DNA from: Adiantum capillus-veneris
Taxonomy: Eukaryota > Streptophyta > Polypodiopsida > Polypodiales > Pteridaceae
Reading direction: 5' to 3'
Length of the DNA: 64,000 nt
Assembly: GCA_014529385.2 (NCBI GenBank)
Contig: CM043956.1
Location: forward strand, 66,452,281-66,516,280
Shown here: piece after piece, positions 55,725 through 64,000 of the stretch
How the letters are laid out: each line of letters starts with the position of its first letter
Numbering within the stretch: the stretch's first letter is position 1
Program-made: the position numbers and the translations under genes
The notes under the pieces: model-generated
The model's database searches: none
Seen by the model: the letters and a program-made list of their open reading frames with translations, nothing else
What the model was told of the DNA's origin: nothing

Positions 55725-56275
55725 GTCAAAACAACCAGCCCAATCTGAGTCCAAAAAAGCATGTAAATTTGGCGGCAATGATCTGCCTTGGGATAAAATA
55801 ACCCAAGATGTAAAGTGCCACTCAAGTAGTGAAAGATCTACTTAATCTACAAATGATTAGACTCCTGGCTATGCATAAATCTATTGACTTGTGAGACTGG
55901 AAACTGAATAGTGGTTCTTATGTTTCATACATAAATAAGGCATCCAAAAGCAGTTTGGTGAAGAGTGACATTGGTAGGATCACCAGCATCATGAAGACTG
56001 AATTTCAAACCTGTTTCCATGGGAGTAGAAATAGGTTTTCAATCCTCAAGTCCAAACTTACAGAGCAATGTCTCTATGTAACTTGTCTGACACAAGGTAA
56101 TACCACCATCACACTACTTAAATTGTATGCCCAAGTAACAATGCAACAACCCCAAATCTTTCATCTTGGAAGTATCATTTAAATCAGTATTAAATTCAGC
56201 AATATGTGCCTCATTTGGACCATTGATTAGCATATCATCCACATATAGAACAACGATGAGAAGTGCATCACCCTC

Positions 56276-56539
56276 TCAAGGGGGTCACTTAATAATTATG
56301 TTACTATCACGTGAGTGCAACAGAAGGGACTATTCAACTTCTTTTTTTCTCACATTTTTACATATAGAAGGGTTCTGTGACATGGAATTGGAAAAAAGTT
56401 TACAGATTGAATAGGAAAAGGGTGTATTGTATTTTTGGATATTTAAAGATAAGGAGTCTTAAAATAGTCCTAGGATGCATGTGATATACACAATTTATGT
56501 ATAGTGAACCCCCCCCCCCCCCCCCCCCCCCCCCCCGAG
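56276..56539. mobile_element. G-tract MITE, copy B (264 bp), in W2
   Basis: Flanked by an exact 9-bp duplication atcaccctc (56267-56275 and 56540-56548); W1 shows the unoccupied site at 11880-11890. Ends are tcaagggggtcac on the left and the complement of a G run plus gttcac on the right, so the terminal inverted repeat is a G tract followed by tcact. The right end holds 28 consecutive C. Non-coding. A 9-bp duplication suggests Mutator-like transposase, but the termini do not settle it. Confidence 0.92.
56509..56536. repeat. C28 homopolymer
   Basis: Twenty-eight C in a row at the inner side of the right MITE end. The matching end of copy A has six G. Such a run often varies between molecules and sequencing reads. 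Confidence 0.9.
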
Positions 56540-57499
56540 ATCACCCTCACGCATTACATACAAAGTGCTTTCTGTTGGACTATTACAAAAGCCTCGCTTG
56601 ACCAAATGAGTGTCAGCTTTCTCATACCAAGCATGAGGAGATTGATTTAGCCCATACAAAGATTTCTTACACTTGCACACTTTATCCTTGTCCTTTCTAG
56701 ACAAAATCGGGAGGTTGTGTTACATAAACTTTGACAAAAATGTCACCATCAAGAGAGCTGTAACAATGTCTGATTGATGTACATCCCAACTAAAATGAGT
56801 TACAAATGCACATAGAAAATGCATAGTAGTCATATGACAAGTGGGATAAAAAGTCTCTTCATAATCTATGCCTTTCTTGTGCATAGCATTTTGCAAATCA
56901 CATAAAGTCCATGTGTCATTTTCTATAAGTGCATCATATTCTGATTGCATGGTAGCCATCCAATTTTCAAAAAACTTTGCTTCATCAAAAGACAGAGATT
57001 CCTCAACATGACATAAACTAGAAACAACTAAAGCATAGCAATATGATTCATAATATGTGTGGCAAGAACCTGAAGGACTACGACTAGCCAAAGGTGCATC
57101 TAATTTATTGTCACGCAAAGTATGGACCAACCATTTTGGAATACCTCTAGCCTGCTCATTCTCAGTCGTTTTGTCATCAAGTACAAGTGCATCAAAAATT
57201 GGATGATTTGTAACATTTTCAAAAGCCCCCATATGCTGTACATTTTCCTCATTGGAATTTACATTCGAACTTCCACCATTGAAAAGAGGAAATAAATTGT
57301 CATAAATGTCCCATGGCCTTACATTATTGTCTCTAGTACATGACAACAAGGGCTGAATAAAATCTTTCACAAAACACAACATCTCTTGAAACCAAGATAC
57401 ATTTTTTTTGCGGATGGTAGAACCTGTAACCTTTGCTTTCAATACTAAAACCAACAAAAATGAACTTGACAGTCTTATCATCTTATTTTTTGCAATGCG

Positions 57500-58160
57500 T
57501 TCATGGCACCAAAGCATAAGCTAAACACCCAAAAATGCGCATGTGATCAATAGATGGATTTCTATAATGCCATGCTTTATATGGAGTCATCGACTGCAAA
57601 GCTTTTATGGGACGCTTGTTGAGTACTAAGTGGCACACCTGATGGCTTGAAGCCAAAATGAATGTGGAAAATCTTGAATCTTGACCATACATATTTCCAT
57701 CTCTGTGAGCAACCTATTCTTCCTTTTAGCAACACCATTTTTTTGAGGCGTATAAGGCATTGTAAATTGGTGTTTTTTCCACAACTAGCCATAAATGCGT
57801 TAAATTCATGAGACATATACTCCCCCCCGGATCAAAACGGAGGGTGTCCATATTACATTTAAAGACTTTTTCAGCCATAGCCAAAAATTTCTTGAAGCAC
57901 ATAAACACTTTGGAGTTCTCCTTAAGAAAATACACCCATGCATCCGTTGAGTAATCATCAATGAAATTTATGAAGTAAAGGTAATCTCCCAAGGTTAGAG
58001 TTTGCATAGGCCCACAAACATCACTATGCACAAGTTGCAAGTTGCATTTAGCCCTAAAAAAACCATCCTTTGGAAACTTTGAATGCTGCATCTTACCCAA
58101 AACACAGACTTCACAAACACGCTTAGCATGTGCTTCAAGAGATGGCAAAGAAGCAACCAT
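57500..58160 (-). pseudogene. W2 integrase
   Basis: LVHSDVCGPMQTLTLGDYLY, FINFIDDYSTDAWVYFL and further worn core blocks match W1 12821-13540 and its right-hand part. Intact order across the site where W1 holds X1. Broken. Confidence 0.85.
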
Positions 58161-58667
58161 ATCAAATTTCTACGAACATAGAAAACTCACAAAATTTAGA
58201 TGTCCAAACCGTGCATGCCAAAGTTTTGCATATGAAATAGCCTTAGAATCCACAATTGCATTAGCAAAATCTTGTCCACACGTGTCATACAAAGTGACCT
58301 TATACATCCCATGACATAAAATGCCGTATGCAACAATCTCATCACCAAAATTGAGGTCATGAATTGTACATCTTGCATCCACAAATTTCACAACAAGACC
58401 AAGAATAGCAAGTGCAGATAAAAACAAAAGGTTCTTCTTGCTCCTAGGTACAGAAAGTGCATCAACAAATGCAAAAAAATTGCCATTTGTAAGAGTCATC
58501 ACAATCTTTCCAACTCCCTTGACCGGATAAGAGGCATTGTTGGCAGAAGTGATTGGTTTACCATGAGGGACATCCTTGAGAGAGGTAAACAATTCATGGT
58601 GGGAGGTAATGTTCTTTGTAGCACCCCTGTCAAAGTACCATACATGAGCATCTGTTGCAACTAACAT
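58160..58667 (-). CDS. W2 protease and zinc region
   Basis: An open minus-strand frame with HVWYFDRGATKNITSHHELF, YPVKGVGKIVMTLTNGNFF, LSVPRSKKNLLFLSALAILG and the zinc-domain words AISYAKLWHARFGHLNFVSF. Collinear with W1 35475-36150. Confidence 0.85.
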
Positions 58668-58669
58668 AC

Positions 58670-59720
58670 ATGAATCATGGAAAGAAGGATCATAAGTGCA
58701 CTCTGCACTAAAATCTCATTCTGCATCACCATCAACATCACAATCTCATTTCATAGAAGACTCACAAATAGCTACATTTGTAGTGGAACCAACCTCTTTC
58801 TTCTTAGCCTCTTTTGCCTTCAACTTAGGACATTTATTGATCAAGTGACCAGTAGATTTACAATAATGTCAACTCATCTTTTTTTTCCCTTTTCACCAAA
58901 ATCCCCAGACAAATTGTTGCCTGCAAAAGCATAAAGAAAAGGTGATTTACAGAAGAACAATGGGAACTGGCTACATTGTTGTAACCACCTTTTCTTTGAG
59001 AAACAATAAAGCCATGTTCAACTACACGTTATTTAGCCTTGTTTTTCTTTTTTGGAAAGGGACTCTTGCAATAGAAATGTTCATAATGCATCAAACTTGA
59101 AAACTTCTAGATTTACTTGGTTGATAAGTCTCCAAGTACTAGCAAAAGTCTAGTAAGAATTTGGCAAAGCATCAAGAATAGTTTACACAAGGTAACTATT
59201 TAAAAATGACTTCACCTATAGAAATAAGTTGCCCATTAATATCCTTGACACAAGCAAGGAAAGTTTCCATCTCATCTTCCTCATGCATAGTCTTTGACTC
59301 TATCTCCTTACACACCAATCAATTTTAGCCTCATTGTGACTTACATAAAGACCAGCCAAAATATCCCAAGCCTGTTTTGCAAATTTTGTTGAACAAATGT
59401 GAGGAGGAGTAATAGTGCGCTTCACACAAAACACAATCAATGCATGAGCGTGAAAATCTCTTACATCCCAACCAGTTTGCTCAGCCATAGGCAAACGAGC
59501 TATGGTAGCAACCTTGCTACCAAAACATGCACCTTCCTCAACATCGGCTACATCCTCAAAATTAGGTCGTACATCAATTCCCTACATAATACTCCAAACT
59601 CCCTTTGACACAAGGACATGTTGCATCATGTAAGCCCACAAAGGGTAATTGTCCCCATCCAATCTATCCTCAGTAGAGAACATCTTGAGCACATATATGT
59701 TGTTGTCAACCATGATGAAT
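58670..59720 (-). pseudogene. W2 gag
   Basis: Counterpart of W1 gag, with MAEQTGWDVRDFHAHALIVF, ICSTKFAKQAWDILAGLYVS and the start region DRLDGDNYPLWAYMMQHVLV near 59620-59680; a worn zinc-knuckle region lies near 58850. Broken. Confidence 0.8.
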
Positions 59721-60020
59721 GTGTTAGCCATAATGAATGCATGCACCTGATGTGAAAACTTCCCAAAAGGACAAGAAACAAAGTGGGACCAACACGTGCT
59801 ATATAGCACAACCCGTAGAAGAGTGCAAGGACCTATTCCACAAAAAATGACACTAACAAAAACTCTGAAAAAAATGAAAAGACTGCTTACACAACACTGC
59901 TTGTGATGGAAACCGAGGCCGAAATGAGCTCGAATTGAAAATTTGTAATGCTCACCAAATCTCACTGAAATCTGAGAAAGTGAGCAAGCGTGTGCTCACG
60001 ACATTGATGACTAAGCCCGA
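59721..60020 (-). other. W2 leader
   Basis: Matches the W1 leader (37110-37430), for example the words gtgctatatagcaca and gagaaagtgagca. It stops at the Y2 LTR. Confidence 0.8.
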
Positions 60021-61113
60021 TGTCAAGAAGTGCGGAGTGCAGCTAGGAAAGTGTTGGGCCTCTGACTTTGAGAGTTCGCAAGAAAAATCAAGCACTCTCA
60101 GAAGATTTGAGACTAAAAACACACTCAAAAAGAACAAAATTCCAGCCATGAAAGCTTCTCTTTGAAAAAGAACCAAGATCAACTCAAAAATCTTGTGTGT
60201 GTAATGATTTGGTGTAGCCTCACTACCAATTACACAGTTGCAGTGCTCTTTCACCCTGATAAAAACCCTATACAAACACTTCAATTCTCCACCTTAACTG
60301 AGGAGGCTCTAGAGGTACTCGCGCGCAACCAAATAGCGGCCCTGACTGAGGAGACTGTAGAGATACTCGGACCCTTCGTAGGCATTTCATGGAATCTTCA
60401 TAACTTCATTATTCATTCCCAAGTAGGTATTTGAAGAGGGGAAACCCTAATTGGTTGCCTCACAGCCTTGAATAAAGGGTTGGAACAGCATAGGACTGCA
60501 CTAGCATACCATAGGTGCAGGCTTTGTATCCCTTCACAAAGGAGCTTATAGTGCTGAGATTTCTCTTCTAAAATGTTCCCTCACTCCTCATAGTCATGGT
60601 ACCATGAGTGATGTGGCATTTTGAGCCAGTTTTGACCAATTTTGGGTCATTTTCAACCCAAAAATGCCCTTTTTTGCCCGTAAAAAGCCCAAACGATCTG
60701 GCAAAAATCCCTAAAATTGTGAAAAAATCCCATTGGGCTTAAATTTCATCATGAACATCATTTTACCACTTGGAATCACTCTAGACACATCTCTTCTGTC
60801 CGCACATGAAACCTTCTATTTTTGGCCGAGATCGCCCGCATTGAACTTTCTAGGCAAAATGAGAATGCCACTTTGATACACTTGACATTTGTACATTTCT
60901 AAAGCAAAAGAATCATGTTTTGATGTGATAAAACACGCATCAATTCCACGTCAAGGGCCTCATCTACGCGGCAAGGTATATACACGACTGCAACCGTGGC
61001 ATCAATTTTCGCATATATCACACTATATACACTATAGCATTCGGTCCCACATAACAAAAGCATCAAGAGCGAGGTAGATATTTTAGTTTCACATTATGCA
61101 CATTCCATGGACA
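60021..61113 (-). repeat. Y2 LTR (about 1.09 kb; 3' LTR of a minus-strand Y-type element)
   Basis: Begins tgtcaagaag and ends catggaca (TG...CA). The first 80 bp align with the Y1 LTR start (tgtcgagaaattt..., then taggaaag, gggc, gagagtt). The right end is followed by a PPT and an acidic coding tail like those of Y1. It is about half the length of the Y1 LTR, so a different subfamily. Open frames inside carry no domain. Confidence 0.78.
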
Positions 61114-61118
61114 ATATC

Positions 61119-61132
61119 TACGCCCTTTAAAC
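61119..61132 (-). promoter_or_regulatory. Y2 polypurine tract
   Basis: On the minus strand tttaaagggcgtag, homologous in position and flanks (aggatgtgcatg upstream) to the Y1 PPT at 24930-24946. Confidence 0.7.
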
Positions 61133-61252
61133 ATGCACATCCTTGGACATGTGCTACAGATATGTTTTGTAGGTTCAATCTTCATTCAAGTCAATATACA
61201 ATTCAATTTCGTCATCACTTGCAGCGGAGTCCAGTGCATCATCATCACTTTC
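61133..61252 (-). pseudogene. Y2 pol C-terminal tail
   Basis: The minus-strand frame encodes the acidic end SDDDALDSAASDDEIELYID and stops about 50 bases before the PPT; Y1 has a similar acidic end. X2 is inserted at 61253, so the rest of Y2 would lie beyond the window. Confidence 0.6.
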
Positions 61253-61395
61253 TGTTGGAGCTATATATGGCTCACTCTACTCAACTTGGTCTCACCTATA
61301 TATTTGTATCTTTTCCTCAATATGAATCAGTCTTTGGGAGCGTATATGGTCTGTCTCTTGTCTGGTCTCTCTCTCTTTCTCTCTACATCTCAACA
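61253..61395 (+). repeat. X2 5' LTR (143 bp)
   Basis: Same ends and length as the X1 LTRs, with a handful of substitutions relative to each. Confidence 0.96.
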
Positions 61396-61407
61396 TGGTA
61401 TCAGAGC
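61396..61407 (+). promoter_or_regulatory. X2 primer-binding site
   Basis: tggtatcagagc directly after the LTR, an exact initiator tRNA-Met PBS. Confidence 0.95.
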
Positions 61408-62165
61408 AGTAACGATCATGCGCCGATTCAATTCATGGTGACAAAACAGTATGTGTATGCGATTTGCATGTAAGATTCAAAAATTGCTACAAATTTTATT
61501 TTTGAGCATTGATTCTTGTTAATTGTGGTTGTTTTGTATTAAGAAGAATATGATTAGTGTTTTGTGTGACGTTTATTGCTAATCAATCTAATCGTTGATT
61601 ACGTTTTCTTGTTGATGACACCCTGAACTTCATCTCAATTTTTCTTGCTGTTCTGCTCAAAATTTGGAGAAACGGGAAAAGCACAATGAAGCGTAGCGCA
61701 ATGGCACTTTTCATCCAAAACTTGTTCGTCTCCTCGAGCTCTTCGATTTGAGTTCTAGGTTTGCGTCAATCGGCGTTCGCAGCAGAAAGTTATGCTGTTT
61801 TTACTGCAATTGAGCTTGACGCAGCTTTCTTCGTCCTACTTCTTCGTGAAGCGTCCGCGATCGTTTTTCTTATTTTGGCGTTAACTTTTTCGAGAAGATT
61901 TAGCTTTTTGCTATTCATATTGTGGCCGTCAATCTTGCGTCTCACGCCACTCTATTTTGAGGACTCTTTTATTATTAACGTCTCCTTTACCCTGCCGTTT
62001 TTGGGTGACGTCTCTCACATCTTTGGAAGTTCCTTGAGCATCCTTCTTACATTTATCGTTGACAGAACGCAGTCCTCATATCTCTCTCATTCTCTATTGC
62101 GGCCTTCACCATATATGGTGTGCAAATTCTGCGATCTTATCTTATACGTCTTCTCGCAACAAAAT
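61408..62165 (+). other. X2 untranslated leader
   Basis: Collinear with the X1 leader; no gene. Confidence 0.85.
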
Positions 62166-64000
62166 ATGGCTATGAATATTCTCGTCAACGGCTTTCCTTC
62201 TGGCCAGCGTTCTGTTCCTCCTTTCCAAGGTCAAGGTTTTCCAGGCTGGAAAGCAAAGATGTTGTTAATTCTTGAAGGCGATGAACTCTCCGATGTTGTT
62301 CTTGGAAATCGTGTTTGTCCGCCTCAGCCTGTTGATACGGATAATGATAACGTGCTTATCACTGAAGGACCTATATTTGAAGATTGGAATGTTGCTTATA
62401 CGGATTGGAAACGACGTGATAAAGCAGCTCGTCGGTATATTCTTTCTGCTCTTACTGATTCCCTTTTGCTTGATATGTACGAACTGCCTACTTCCCATGA
62501 CGTATGGAAGTACCTTATTGCAAACTTTCAGAAGAAATCTGTCACAGAAATACTTTATTTGAGAGGGTTGCTTAACAAGTTACAATATGAAGTTGGTACT
62601 GCCATGACGGGACATATTGAATCTTTCAAATCTATTATTAATCAACTTGCTGCTGCCGGTGATCCTGTTCCACAAAAGCAACTGATTACACTTCTCCTTG
62701 ATACGGTGAAGGACTCTTCTTATGATAACATTGTTACTATTCTCTCTAATAAAGATGGTCTTGATTTCGACCAAGCCTGCATGTCTTTAATTGAATACTC
62801 TCAACGTCAAGAACGTCGTAATGCTAGTCATGAAACAGCTATGATTTCAGATGAGGAGACTGAGTCACAACAGATGGAACGGGCTTTTTATGCTCGAAAG
62901 CGTCCATTTCAACGAGGAAACCGTAGAGGTGGCCATCGCGGTAATATTTTCTCTCGTCTCAAATTTCCTAATAAGCAATGTTCTTACTGCAACAGAAATG
63001 GCCATACTGAAGATGATTGTTGGGCACGTCAATATGATGAAGAACACAATATTACCACAAAACAACCACGTTTATCTAGAGACTCTTCTTCTTCTTCTTG
63101 TGAATATTGTGGACGATCTGATCATCCCACTCATATGTGCTATAAGCGTCGATTCGACACAGATCGGAATAGAGCATATGCTACTGAACATCGAAACAAC
63201 ATTGTACCAGAAACAAGCTGCGTCCTATGTTCAGTTGCTCTAGACAGAATACTTCATGTACGCGATGGATCACTTTTTATTGTCGATTCTGGTGCTACAG
63301 GAAATATGACATATCAGTCTAAGTGGCTCCATAACTATCATCCACTGCCAGTTCAACGTGTTGTTTATCTTGCTGATGATACTACTTGTCAAGTAAAGGG
63401 TATTGGAGACTTATATCTTGGTACCTTATCTTCTTCCACTCGAATTTTGCACGGAGTATTACATGTACCAGATCTTCAACGCAATCTTCTTTCAGTTGCT
63501 AGACTTGTTGATCTTGGTCTGTTTGTTGGGTTTGATCATACCAAATGCCGAATTGAGAAAGATGGACAGACTATAGCCACTGCTCCTGGAAATGGTAATT
63601 TGTTTGAACTCTCTCTCAACGATGCTGTAGCAAATGTTGTCACTGCTCCAGGTGATCATGATTGCAAAGTATGGCATCACCGTTTTGTTCATGCTGATTT
63701 CTCAAAACTCCTTGATCTTCAACGTCGTGATCTTGTTCATGGCATGGATCTTAAAGCTCATCCTCATATGGGAATTTGTGAATTTTGTGCTCTTGGGAAA
63801 CACAATCGCAAACCCTTTCCTCTTTCAAATACAACTCATTCTCATGACATATTGGATCTTGTTCATACTGATATATGTGGACCTCTACCTTCTTCGAGAT
63901 CACAATATCGCTACTTCATTACTTTCATTGATGATTTCTCAAGGTATACGACTGTATTTCTACTTAGACAAAAATCTGAAGCCTTATCTGTTTTCAAACA
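62166..64000 (+). CDS. X2 Gag-Pol polyprotein, 5' part, open to the window edge
   Basis: From the ATG at 62166 (MAMNILVNGFPSGQRS) one frame stays open for about 611 codons to the right edge. Domains by residue: Gag about 20-240; zinc knuckles CSYCNRNGHTEDDC near 272-285 and CEYCGRSDHPTHMC near 313-326; protease FIVDSGATGNM near 369-379; GAG-pre-integrase WHHRFVHADFSKLL near 505-518 with CEFCALGKHNRKPF; integrase start DLVHTDICGPL near 565-575 and YFITFIDDFSRYTTVFLL. The polyprotein makes the particle, matures it and integrates cDNA. The later half (rest of IN, RT, RNase H) must lie to the right. The start is supported by the same context in X1. Confidence 0.93.
   Translation, partial: MAMNILVNGFPSGQRSVPPFQGQGFPGWKAKMLLILEGDELSDVVLGNRVCPPQPVDTDNDNVLITEGPIFEDWNVAYTDWKRRDKAARRYILSALTDSLLLDMYELPTSHDVWKYLIANFQKKSVTEILYLRGLLNKLQYEVGTAMTGHIESFKSIINQLAAAGDPVPQKQLITLLLDTVKDSSYDNIVTILSNKDGLDFDQACMSLIEYSQRQERRNASHETAMISDEETESQQMERAFYARKRPFQRGNRRGGHRGNIFSRLKFPNKQCSYCNRNGHTEDDCWARQYDEEHNITTKQPRLSRDSSSSSCEYCGRSDHPTHMCYKRRFDTDRNRAYATEHRNNIVPETSCVLCSVALDRILHVRDGSLFIVDSGATGNMTYQSKWLHNYHPLPVQRVVYLADDTTCQVKGIGDLYLGTLSSSTRILHGVLHVPDLQRNLLSVARLVDLGLFVGFDHTKCRIEKDGQTIATAPGNGNLFELSLNDAVANVVTAPGDHDCKVWHHRFVHADFSKLLDLQRRDLVHGMDLKAHPHMGICEFCALGKHNRKPFPLSNTTHSHDILDLVHTDICGPLPSSRSQYRYFITFIDDFSRYTTVFLLRQKSEALSVFK

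Larger units (their letters stand above)
55960..57480 (-). pseudogene. W2 reverse transcriptase and linker
   Basis: Matches the W1 RT region. Words such as CKKSLYGLNQSPHAWYEKAD near 56610-56680 and GDIYDNLFPLF-like linker sequence near 57270-57320 are visible. MITE copy B splits the region just upstream of the catalytic loop. Broken. Confidence 0.82.
55725..60020 (-). mobile_element. W2: Ty1/copia element of family W, minus strand, partial
   Basis: Collinear with W1 from RT (W1 11328) through integrase, protease and gag to the leader (W1 about 37430). RNase H and the 3' LTR are missing at the left. At the right the leader is cut by the Y2 LTR at 60021, so the W2 5' LTR probably lies beyond the window. 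It also shows the empty site of X1 (near 58090). Several breaks; hosts MITE copy B. Confidence 0.9.
61253..64000 (+). mobile_element. X2: Ty1/copia element of family X, plus strand, 5' part
   Basis: A 143-bp LTR (61253-61395), exact initiator-Met PBS, 758-bp leader, then one open reading frame that runs off the right edge. It matches X1 at high identity. It looks whole in the part visible. The left target-site copy would be ctttc (61248-61252); the other copy is out of view. It sits in the Y2 tail. Confidence 0.95.

Noticed and set aside
60162-60434. A 90-residue open frame between W2 and X2
   Set aside because: It lies inside the Y2 LTR and shows no domain.

Overview
The window is plant nuclear DNA made almost entirely of transposable elements. 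I found no host protein gene, rRNA, tRNA or CRISPR array. The assignment to a land plant rests on Ty1/copia and Ty3/gypsy LTR retrotransposons of plant type: a chromovirus with a C-terminal chromodomain, copia elements with initiator-tRNA-Met-like primer sites, and MITEs. The density of nested elements suggests a large, repeat-rich genome. I cannot name the species. Elements are given working names: R, L, P, V, U (old remnants), W and X (copia families), Y (gypsy family) and Z (young chromovirus).

Layout. 1-10.6 kb: repeat R copy 1, CT and GA microsatellites, a long LTR-like region with a minus-strand gypsy integrase (L), a plus-strand protease fragment (P), a possible LTR at 5892-6319, a minus-strand gag fragment, a second LTR-like stretch, then 3 kb of AT-rich non-coding DNA ending in units of about 273 bp that each carry a palindrome. 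10.6-37.7 kb: a nest of four elements. W1 (copia, minus, 10600-37698) is split by X1 (copia, plus, 13542-35469). X1 is split by Y1 (gypsy, minus, 16249-32638). The left LTR of Y1 is split by Z (chromovirus, plus, 16808-23453). Target duplications at W1, X1 and Z, paired LTRs, PBS and PPT sites support this. LTR divergence falls with nesting depth (about 7, 5-6, 4 and 0.2 percent by hand count). Y1 also carries a foldback MITE with 211-bp arms (25830-26281).

37.7-52.3 kb: the 273-bp repeat resumes, then two worn plus-strand gypsy bodies follow, V (38.2-45.7 kb) and U (46.0-50.9 kb). A small G-tract MITE lies between them. U stops at repeat R copy 2. V may own the LTR-like stretch at 6.8 kb and the 273-bp array as its leader; if so, W1 sits inside V and the nest is five deep. 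52.3-64 kb: copia remnants X3 (minus) and W2 (minus). W2 carries a second G-tract MITE with a clear 9-bp target duplication and ends at Y2, which has one LTR and a short internal tail. X2 (plus) is inserted in the Y2 tail, and its first 2.7 kb look whole before it leaves the window.

The parts do not form a host pathway. Each LTR element carries its own gag, protease, integrase and reverse transcriptase/RNase H, in copia order (IN before RT) for W and X and gypsy order (RT before IN) for L, V, Y and Z. Apart from Z and the visible part of X2, all are fossils.
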